From the NCBI GenBank assembly GCA_029243485.1, contig JAQWRY010000028.1:62001-126000 (forward strand): DNA of 64,000 nucleotides, given 5' to 3'. The position numbers and the translations under genes are program-made. A model generated the notes under the pieces. It was not told the DNA's origin. It searched no databases and saw only the letters and a program-made list of their open reading frames with translations. Positions 58,076-64,000 of this stretch are shown one piece after another. The stretch comes from Candidatus Binatia bacterium. Its GTDB lineage: Bacteria; Desulfobacterota; Binatia; UBA12015. The stretch's first letter is position 1. Every line of letters starts with the position of its first letter.

Positions 58076-59242
58076 ATGGTGGTTCGGGGCGTATTGATCT
58101 TGGCGGTGGGGGTTCTCCTCGTCGGCTGCGTCCGTGCGCCGGACTCGTTGACCGTCGCCATGGCGCTCCTCCCGAGTGAGCTCGCGCCGTACCGGGCCAT
58201 CCTCGCGGACTTTGAGAAGGCGACCGGGACGCGGGTCGTTCTCGTCCCGCAGCAGTATCCGGACATCCGGCGGGCGCTGGCCGCGGAGGCCGCGGCCGGG
58301 GAGGGGACTCTCGATCTAGTCGAGCTCGATGTCTACTCGCTCGCACCGGCCGCGAGCCAGGTGCGGCTGCTCGCCATGGACGGACTCGGCACGGAAGTGG
58401 ACGCCCTCGAGCCTCAGACCGTGCGCGCCGGGACGATCGATGGACTGCGCTTCCTGCCACACCGCGTCTCCTGGCAGGCGCTCGTCTACGATCACTCCGT
58501 GCTCGGCGCGCCCCCCGCGACGTGGGAAGAACTCCTGGCGGTGGCGCGGGCGCATCCCGGGAAGATCGGGTTGAAGGGCGCCCTCTACGAGGGCCTTACG
58601 TGCGACGTCCTGCCGTTCGTCTGGGCCGCGGGGGGTTCCGGCGCCGATCTCGGCGACGCCGGCGCACAGAAGGCGTTCGAGCTCTTCTCGGCGCTCGCTC
58701 CGTACCTCGATCCGCGCAGCGCGGTGTTCAAGGAGGCGACGATCGCCGAGGCTATGGCGCGGGGGGAACTCGTGCTGCACCTGAATTGGCCGTTCGTGAT
58801 GTCGCTGTACGCGAGTGAAGACCTCGCACCAGAGCGGTTTCGTGCGGCACCGCTGCCGCTGGGGCCGGACGGACGTGCCACCGTTCTCGGTGGCGGCTAT
58901 ATCGCGATTCCGGTCAACGCACCGCACGCGGACGAGGCCCTCGCGCTGGCTCGGTTCCTCCTCGCGCAAAAAACCCAGGAACGCTTCGCGCGAGAGTTGG
59001 GGTGGTTCTCGGCCCGGCGCGACATTCCATTCGGGGGTGGCTCGCCGCTTCTTGCCGGCTACGCCGACATGCGTTCCGAGGTTCGGCCTCGGCCTGAGCG
59101 CGCGGATTACCCGGAGATCAGTCGTCAGTGGCAACGCGCGTTTCGACGCGTTGCGTTCGAGGGTGTCGCACCGGAGCGCGCGCTGCGCGAAGGGCAGGCG
59201 GCCCTCGAAGCGAATGCCGACGCGCGGGGGAGTGCCGAATGA
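58076..59242 (+). CDS. ABC importer substrate-binding lipoprotein (sugar-type)
   Basis: 388 residues with a lipoprotein signal (VLILAVGVLLVGC, Cys at about residue 18). Two-lobed periplasmic binding protein of the extracellular solute-binding family 1: FEKATGTRVVLVPQQYPDIR, TLDLVELDVYSL, HRVSWQALVYDHSVLG and LGGGYIAIPVNAPH are in the expected places. Delivers a sugar, polyol or similar compound to the permeases encoded next. First gene of a five-gene operon; its stop overlaps the next start by four bases (ATGA). The ligand cannot be told from sequence. Confidence 0.92.
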   Translation: MVVRGVLILAVGVLLVGCVRAPDSLTVAMALLPSELAPYRAILADFEKATGTRVVLVPQQYPDIRRALAAEAAAGEGTLDLVELDVYSLAPAASQVRLLAMDGLGTEVDALEPQTVRAGTIDGLRFLPHRVSWQALVYDHSVLGAPPATWEELLAVARAHPGKIGLKGALYEGLTCDVLPFVWAAGGSGADLGDAGAQKAFELFSALAPYLDPRSAVFKEATIAEAMARGELVLHLNWPFVMSLYASEDLAPERFRAAPLPLGPDGRATVLGGGYIAIPVNAPHADEALALARFLLAQKTQERFARELGWFSARRDIPFGGGSPLLAGYADMRSEVRPRPERADYPEISRQWQRAFRRVAFEGVAPERALREGQAALEANADARGSAE

Positions 59243-60060
59243 GAGCATGGCTTCTCGCCGTCCCGCTGCTGGTCTATCTGGCCGTCTTCCTGGTCTATCC
59301 GATGGGTGAGGCGGTTCGCTTGGCCTTCACGGATTCGGTCTCGGGGAGCTTTCCGAGCCTCGCGAGCTTCCGCATCCTTGCAGACGACCGGCTCTTTCGG
59401 GACGCGCTCGTGGTCAATCTTCTCTTGCCGATGGTCGCGGTCGCGCTCGAGGTGGTCGCGGGCCTCGGCCTCGCGCTGCTTCTTGCGGAGCGTCTGCCGG
59501 CGCGCCGACTTCTCCGGGCCGCCGTGCTCCTTCCCTTTGCTCTGCCGGAGATCGTCTTCCTGACGATCTTGCGGAACGTTCTGACCCCGCGGGGCTATCT
59601 GAACGGGGCCTTCGCGATGGTGGGCGTCGCGCCTGTCGATCTCTTGTCACCCGGAACCGCGTCGAGTTTCGTTTCGGTTGCCTTCGTCGATGCCTGGAGG
59701 ACCACGCCGGTCGTTTTTCTGATCTTGCTCGGCGCGCTCGCTGCGCTTCCTGCGGAGATCGGCCAGGCGGCCCGCGTCGACGGCGCATCGAGCTGGAGGC
59801 GGTTCTGGCACGTGACCCTTCCGCTTCTGCGACCGGCCCTCGTCGCCGCCATTCTGCTCCGGGGACTCGATGCGCTCCGGCTCTTCGCGGCACCGCTCGT
59901 CCTGACCGGGGTCGAAGGGGTGCCGGTGCTTTCGACCTACGCCTATCACCAATGGTCGGATTACGGGGACGACGGGGCGGCCGCGGCGGCGTCGGTCGTG
60001 CTGGCGCTCCTGTGTCTTCTCGCGAGCGCGCCGCTTCTGCGGCGGCGGGTGACGGCGTGA
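59239..60060 (+). CDS. ABC importer permease 1 (MalF/UgpA-like)
   Basis: 273 residues, six helices. The EAA loop reads EIGQAARVDGASSWRRFWHV (around residue 170), which couples to the ATPase. FLVYPMGEAVRLAFTDS at the front is typical of MalF/UgpA-type permeases. Starts four bases inside the binding-protein gene and its TGA is overlapped by the next start (GTGA). Confidence 0.93.
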   Translation: MRAWLLAVPLLVYLAVFLVYPMGEAVRLAFTDSVSGSFPSLASFRILADDRLFRDALVVNLLLPMVAVALEVVAGLGLALLLAERLPARRLLRAAVLLPFALPEIVFLTILRNVLTPRGYLNGAFAMVGVAPVDLLSPGTASSFVSVAFVDAWRTTPVVFLILLGALAALPAEIGQAARVDGASSWRRFWHVTLPLLRPALVAAILLRGLDALRLFAAPLVLTGVEGVPVLSTYAYHQWSDYGDDGAAAAASVVLALLCLLASAPLLRRRVTA

Positions 60061-60860
60061 AGAGACAGCTCCTCGTCGGGGTCGCGTTCGCGATCGCCAC
60101 GGTGAACCTCTTGCCGCTGTGGCTCGTCGTGAAGCAGGCCGTCACGCCGGAGGGGGAGAGCTTCGCGTGGCCGCCGACCTGGGTGCCGCACGAGTTCACG
60201 CTCGCAAACTTCGGCGCAGCGGCAGATGCTGTGCCGCTGGGGCAGGGGCTCGCTCTGAGCCTCTCGGTCGCTCTCGCCACCGTCGTCTCGGCGCTCGCGA
60301 TCGCGTTGCCGGCCGCCTGGCTCGCGGCTCGCCGCGAGAAGGCCGGCACGAGACTCGATGGCGTGATGGTGGTCGCCCGCCTGTTCCCGACGATCGCCAT
60401 CGCGGTGCCCTTGGCCGTGATCTTCGTGCGGTTCGGGCTCTACAACGACCCGAATGGCGTCGGGCTGTGGTTCGCCCACACGTTGCTGGGCCTTCCGTTC
60501 GCGTTCCTCATTCTCCGTGCGGCGTTTCGCGGTGTGCCGACTGAGTTGGAAGACGCGGCCCTCCTCGACGGAGCCAGCGCGTGGAGCTCTTTCCTTCGGG
60601 TCAGTCTGCCGCTCGTCCGCCCGTCTCTTGGGGCGGCGGCGATGTTGGTTTTCCTCGTCTCGTGGGACGAGTTCGCGTACGCGCTTCTCCTGCAGGTGAC
60701 CAATCGGACGTTGCCTCCGTTGCTCTACTACCTGTCGGCCTTCGGCTATCCGGGGCTGTCCAGCGCGGTTGCGGTTCTGATGTTGCTGCCGGCCGTGGTG
60801 ATCCTGCTCTTGCTCGAGCCAGCTCTCCGTTCGGGAGTGTTGGCAGGAAGTGGTCGCTGA
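60057..60860 (+). CDS. ABC importer permease 2 (MalG/UgpE-like)
   Basis: 267 residues from a GTG at 60057, six helices. EAA loop ELEDAALLDGASAWSSFLRV (around residue 162) with the expected A-L-D-G-A core. LARLFPTIAI-like and SWDEFAYALLLQ segments are MalG/UgpE signatures. Overlaps neighbours at both ends (GTGA upstream, TGATG downstream), which implies coupled translation and fixed stoichiometry. Confidence 0.93.
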   Translation: MKRQLLVGVAFAIATVNLLPLWLVVKQAVTPEGESFAWPPTWVPHEFTLANFGAAADAVPLGQGLALSLSVALATVVSALAIALPAAWLAARREKAGTRLDGVMVVARLFPTIAIAVPLAVIFVRFGLYNDPNGVGLWFAHTLLGLPFAFLILRAAFRGVPTELEDAALLDGASAWSSFLRVSLPLVRPSLGAAAMLVFLVSWDEFAYALLLQVTNRTLPPLLYYLSAFGYPGLSSAVAVLMLLPAVVILLLLEPALRSGVLAGSGR

Positions 60861-61924
60861 TGGCACGCGCGCGAATCGAGGGTCTCACGAAACGCTACGG
60901 TGATGCCGTCGTTTTGGACGACTTCTCGCTCGACATCGCAGACGGCGAACTCGTCGTGGTCGTGGGGCCGTCGGGTTGCGGGAAATCCACGCTACTACGT
61001 CTCCTCGCCGGCCTCGATGAGCAGAGTGCCGGAGAGATCCATCTCGGCGATCGGCGGGTCGATGGGCTCGCGCCACAGCACCGCGACGTGGCCATGGTCT
61101 TCCAGAACTACGCGCTCTATCCGCACATGACTGTTCGCGGGAACGTGGAGTTTCCCCTGCGGATGCGGGGAGTGGGGAAGCGGGAGCGTCGGGTGCGCGC
61201 CGAGGAGGTCGCCGAACTCCTCGAGATCGGCGAATTCCTGGACCGAAGGCCCGCAGCGTTGTCCGGGGGCCAGCGGCAGCGGGTCGCGCTGGCGCGCGCG
61301 CTGGTCCGCGAGCCGGACCTTTTTCTGCTCGACGAGCCGCTGTCGAATCTCGACGCGCGCTTGCGCACAGACGTTCGCCAGCACATCCGGGATCTCCAGC
61401 GTCGGCTCGGCGTTACCACTCTCTACGTGACGCACGACCAGACCGAGGCGATGACGCTGGGGCATCGGGTCGTGGTCCTCGATCACGGCCGGACGCAGAT
61501 GGTGGCGCCTCCGCTAGTCGCGTACGAGCGGCCCGAGAACGCGTTCGTCGCGGGATTTCTCGGGGCGCCGGCCATGAACCTCGTTCCCGGTCGGGTCGAT
61601 GGCGGCACTCTTCGGTTGGGCGAGCAGAGCCTCGAGTTGCCGGCGGCGCTTGCCGAGGTACTCGCGACCGGCGTTGTCACCGTGGGCGTTCGACCGGAGG
61701 CGTTCGGGCCGAGCGTCGACGGCAGCCCCGACGTGCTCGCGCAGCCCAAGCCCGCGACGGTCGAGGCCCTCGGGAGTGAGACGCTTCTCGCGGCTACGCT
61801 CGCGGACCGGGACATCGCGATCCGTCTCCCCGGGAATGTGGAGACGGCCGCGGAGTCGTTTTCAGCTCCCATCGACGCGCTGCACTTCTTCTCTCCGGTG
61901 GATGGACGGCGGCTCGCGCCGTGA
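60860..61924 (+). CDS. ABC importer ATPase (MalK/UgpC-like)
   Basis: 354 residues. Walker A GPSGCGKST (residues about 36-44), Q-loop MVFQNYALYPHM, signature LSGGQRQRVALARAL, Walker B LFLLDEPLSNLD, and the switch His in VTHDQTEAMTL. The C-terminal 120 residues form the regulatory TOBE domain (VTVGVRPEAFGPS) of MalK/UgpC-type importers. Energises the two permeases encoded upstream. Its start shares the A of the previous stop (TGATG), and its TGA overlaps the start of the MATE gene. Confidence 0.95.
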   Translation: MARARIEGLTKRYGDAVVLDDFSLDIADGELVVVVGPSGCGKSTLLRLLAGLDEQSAGEIHLGDRRVDGLAPQHRDVAMVFQNYALYPHMTVRGNVEFPLRMRGVGKRERRVRAEEVAELLEIGEFLDRRPAALSGGQRQRVALARALVREPDLFLLDEPLSNLDARLRTDVRQHIRDLQRRLGVTTLYVTHDQTEAMTLGHRVVVLDHGRTQMVAPPLVAYERPENAFVAGFLGAPAMNLVPGRVDGGTLRLGEQSLELPAALAEVLATGVVTVGVRPEAFGPSVDGSPDVLAQPKPATVEALGSETLLAATLADRDIAIRLPGNVETAAESFSAPIDALHFFSPVDGRRLAP

Positions 61925-63279
61925 GCGCGCCACGGGCGGAACCGGACTCCGTTGAGAACCACGAGTTCGTTCGCGCTCCGAATCGGGCGCTCCTTCGTCT
62001 GGCGTTCCCGGTTCTGTTCTCCCTGATCGCCGAGCCTCTTACGGGCATCGCCGACACCGCATTCGTCGCCCGTCTTGGTTCGACCCCTCTCGCGGCGCTC
62101 GGCGTCGCGGTGACGCTCCTGAGCAGTCTGTTCTGGGTGTTCAATTTTCTGGGCATTGGGACGCAGACGGCCGTCGCGCAGGCGTTTGGTCGCGGCGAGT
62201 TGTCGACTGCGCGGGAAGCCGGCACGTCGGCGGCCGTCTTGGCGGTCGCCCTCGGTACGACGATGGCGCTGCTCGCCTGGCCGTGGCTCGATTCCCTCGC
62301 CTCGTTCATGGGCGCTGACGGGCCGATGGCCGACGACGCGGTCGCCTACCTTGGGATCCGTTTCCTTGCGGCGCCAGCGATTCTCGCGACGATGGCGGCC
62401 TTCGGCGCGTTGCGCGGCCTCCAGGACATGCGGACGCCCTTCTTGATCGCTGTCAGCCTGAACGTGGTGAACATCGCGCTCGATGGTGTCCTGATCTTCG
62501 GCCTGGGACCGGTCCCGGCGTTCGGCCTGCGCGGCGCCGCCTGGGCGACGGTAGCGAGTCAGTGGTTCGGCGCGACGTGGGCACTTCTTGCAGCGCGTTC
62601 CGCGCTTGGTGGGATGGCGCCGCTACGCCTTGCCCCTGTCACGGCCTTGCTCGTCGTGGGACGCGATCTCGCTGCTCGTACGGGGCTGCTCCTGGTGTTC
62701 CTTCTTCTCGCCACCCGGGCGGCAACGCAGATCGGGCCGCATGAGGGCGCCGCGCAGCAGGCGGTGCGGCAGGTCTGGATGCTGGCGGCGTTCCTCCTCG
62801 ATGCGTTTGCTGCGAGTGCGCAAAGCCTGATCGGCTTCTTCGTAGGAGCTGGCGACCGTGCTCTGGCGCGACGGGTGGCGCGGGTCGCCTGTGCGTGGGG
62901 CCTTGGTGCCGGGGTCGGGGTCACGGTGCTCTTCGGCCTCGCCGAAAGCCAGATCGCGTGGCTTCTCGTTCCGGTGGAAGCGAGGGAGGCGTTCGCCGCC
63001 GTGTGGTTCGTCGCGATCGTCGCGCAGCCGTTGAACGCTCTTGCGTTCGTGACCGACGGTATCCACTGGGGGACGGGGGACTACCGGTACCTGCGCAACG
63101 TCATGGTCCTGGCGAGTGGCGTCGGTGCGCTGGTCCTCGCACTGCTCGATCGAAGCGAGGCGGGTGCCTTCGTTTGGGTCTGGATAGTCACTGACGTGTG
63201 GATCGGTGTTCGCGCGTCGTTCGGGCTCCTGCGCGTCTGGCCTGGGATCGGACGGGCGCCCCTTCGCGAAATGGGATGA
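61921..63279 (+). CDS. MATE family efflux transporter (DinF-like)
   Basis: 452 residues from a GTG at 61921, twelve predicted helices in two halves. ALLRLAFPVLFSLIAEPLTGIADTAF starts the first half; ALRGLQDMRTPFLIAVSLNVVNIALDGVLIFGLG is the DinF-type signature. Exports drugs or metabolites using a Na+ or H+ gradient. The start overlaps the stop of the ABC ATPase (GTGA), so an exporter is translationally coupled to an importer, an unusual pairing. Confidence 0.93.
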   Translation: MSAPRAEPDSVENHEFVRAPNRALLRLAFPVLFSLIAEPLTGIADTAFVARLGSTPLAALGVAVTLLSSLFWVFNFLGIGTQTAVAQAFGRGELSTAREAGTSAAVLAVALGTTMALLAWPWLDSLASFMGADGPMADDAVAYLGIRFLAAPAILATMAAFGALRGLQDMRTPFLIAVSLNVVNIALDGVLIFGLGPVPAFGLRGAAWATVASQWFGATWALLAARSALGGMAPLRLAPVTALLVVGRDLAARTGLLLVFLLLATRAATQIGPHEGAAQQAVRQVWMLAAFLLDAFAASAQSLIGFFVGAGDRALARRVARVACAWGLGAGVGVTVLFGLAESQIAWLLVPVEAREAFAAVWFVAIVAQPLNALAFVTDGIHWGTGDYRYLRNVMVLASGVGALVLALLDRSEAGAFVWVWIVTDVWIGVRASFGLLRVWPGIGRAPLREMG

Positions 63280-63285
63280 GCCGGC

Positions 63286-64000
63286 TCAGGATGCCTCGGA
63301 GGGGCTCGAACCGCTGAGCAGGTCGGTGTGTAGGTTGCTGGTAGCGCCGCTCGGTCGAGCACAGGAGAGTCGGTCTCCGACGGCGAGAACCTCGCCGGCG
63401 GTCGCGACGAGTACGGAGTCGCCGCGCCGAAGCGCGATCGCGAACTCGCCTTCCGCGTACGGCAGCTCGGAGAGCTTACGACCCTTCCACTCCGCCGCCT
63501 CGACCTCGTGTTCCACGGTCTCCAGCCGGCCGAGGCGCACGAGCCTATTGGCCTCATCGACGCCCGGGAAGTTGCCGGGGAAGAGCTGGGAGTCGTCGTC
63601 CTCGCTGTTTTCATGAATGGCGAGAACGCGCTCGACCAAGAGGTTCTCGTGAACGCGTTTCGCAGCGAGCTCGTTCAGAGAGGCGTTCGTGGTGATCGCG
63701 AGCACGGTATCGGCGTAGCGTCCGCCGGCTCGCTCGAGGTCGTCGAGCGAGAAGGCGTCGCCGGTAATTGCGACGAGGCCTTCGCTCTGGGCGGCGCGGC
63801 ACAGCGATGGGTTGCGGTCGACGAGGACGACGTTTCGCCCGAGATCGACCAGCGTTCGCGCAACCAGACGCGAGAAGCGGCTTGCGCCGATGACGAGTGT
63901 CCCCTGCAACGAGGGGAAGTCGATTTTCAGCAGGTTGGCGAGCGGTCGTGCGGTGAGGCCTTGGAGGGTCACGGTCGCGGCGACAGTGACAAAGACCAGG
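63286..64000 (-). CDS. Cation/proton antiporter with C-terminal TrkA-N (RCK) domain, partial at right edge
   Basis: The frame stays open to the right edge, so only about 237 C-terminal residues are seen. They begin in the last membrane helix (LVFVTVAATVTLQGLTARPL), the usual end of CPA1/NhaP-type antiporters. A TrkA-N Rossmann domain follows: GTLVIGASRFSRLVARTLVDL, then VLVDRNPSLCRAAQ and ITGDAF. The last 90 residues resemble a TrkA-C-type regulatory domain. The protein exchanges Na+ or K+ for H+ across the inner membrane and is gated by nucleotide binding to the TrkA-N domain. Convergent with the MATE gene. Confidence 0.88.
   Translation of the reverse strand, partial: LVFVTVAATVTLQGLTARPLANLLKIDFPSLQGTLVIGASRFSRLVARTLVDLGRNVVLVDRNPSLCRAAQSEGLVAITGDAFSLDDLERAGGRYADTVLAITTNASLNELAAKRVHENLLVERVLAIHENSEDDDSQLFPGNFPGVDEANRLVRLGRLETVEHEVEAAEWKGRKLSELPYAEGEFAIALRRGDSVLVATAGEVLAVGDRLSCARPSGATSNLHTDLLSGSSPSEAS

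Noticed and set aside
1-64000. CRISPR array, insertion sequence, prophage or rRNA operon
   Set aside because: No regularly spaced repeats, transposase, integrase or conserved rRNA sequence was seen on either strand.

Overview
This is a high-GC, gene-dense, chromosome-like window from a bacterium with a versatile catabolic lifestyle. It carries F420-type enzymes (a DUF385 nitroreductase and an LLM oxidoreductase), many acyl-CoA enzymes (family III CoA transferase, TesB, two adjacent acyl-CoA dehydrogenases, enoyl-CoA hydratase, AMP-ligase), a 13-heme cytochrome, signal peptides and outer-membrane-type sequence. This points to a diderm, environmental lineage of the deltaproteobacterial/Binatota kind. 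That placement is inference from gene content; no rRNA or tRNA gene was seen. There are no insertion sequences, CRISPR arrays or phage genes.

Layout. 1-7,400: end of a citrate synthase, a dead esterase, a DUF385 protein, an exported hydrolase, then a leftward group of a secreted AspA-type M14 protein, a HExxH peptidase, a phosphotriesterase-like protein and oligoribonuclease. 7,400-12,400: cyclic-nucleotide-binding protein, PhoD remnant, CoA transferase, TesB and two dehydrogenases. 12,600-16,500: broken tandem receiver protein, ArsR-methyltransferase plus ahcY under a clear palindromic operator, and an HCCA isomerase. 16,450-21,060: giant multiheme cytochrome coupled to a serine hydrolase. 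21,100-32,400: a PuuD-like membrane protein with a clear promoter and terminator, an AsmA-like protein, DUF2889, TauD, esterase, acyl-CoA dehydrogenase pair, beta-helix protein, FAD-linked dehydrogenase, enoyl-CoA hydratase and DUF423. 32,500-36,500: decayed porin, EstB-type esterase, PhoD. 36,500-45,400: an envelope-lipid-like cluster (HpnL-like protein, sulfotransferase, ABC-2 permease, CDP-alcohol phosphatidyltransferase, polytopic protein) facing a sulfatase-fold protein and an acyl-CoA ligase. 45,400-48,800: DUF547, aminotransferase, TauE. 48,900-53,000: FHA-sigma54 regulator, Ser/Thr kinase with a carboxy-terminal sensor, and a phosphatase. 53,000-58,000: LLM oxidoreductase, styrene-oxide-isomerase-like protein, remnants, lipoprotein, an AhpD-like selenoprotein and a lipocalin-like protein. 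58,000-63,300: a five-gene ABC importer/MATE operon whose genes all overlap at start and stop codons. 63,286-64,000: end of a cation/proton antiporter.

The most notable observation is at 55,821-56,912. An AhpD-like gene is interrupted by one in-frame TGA exactly at the second cysteine of the CxxCxxxH redox motif, homology continues in frame after it, and a perfect 8-bp hairpin with a CGUGC loop lies 16 nt downstream. This is what a bacterial selenoprotein with a SECIS element looks like, and standard gene calling would split it. The window also holds an unusual number of decayed genes for secreted proteins: esterase, PhoD-like, porin, GH17-like and PhoX-like.
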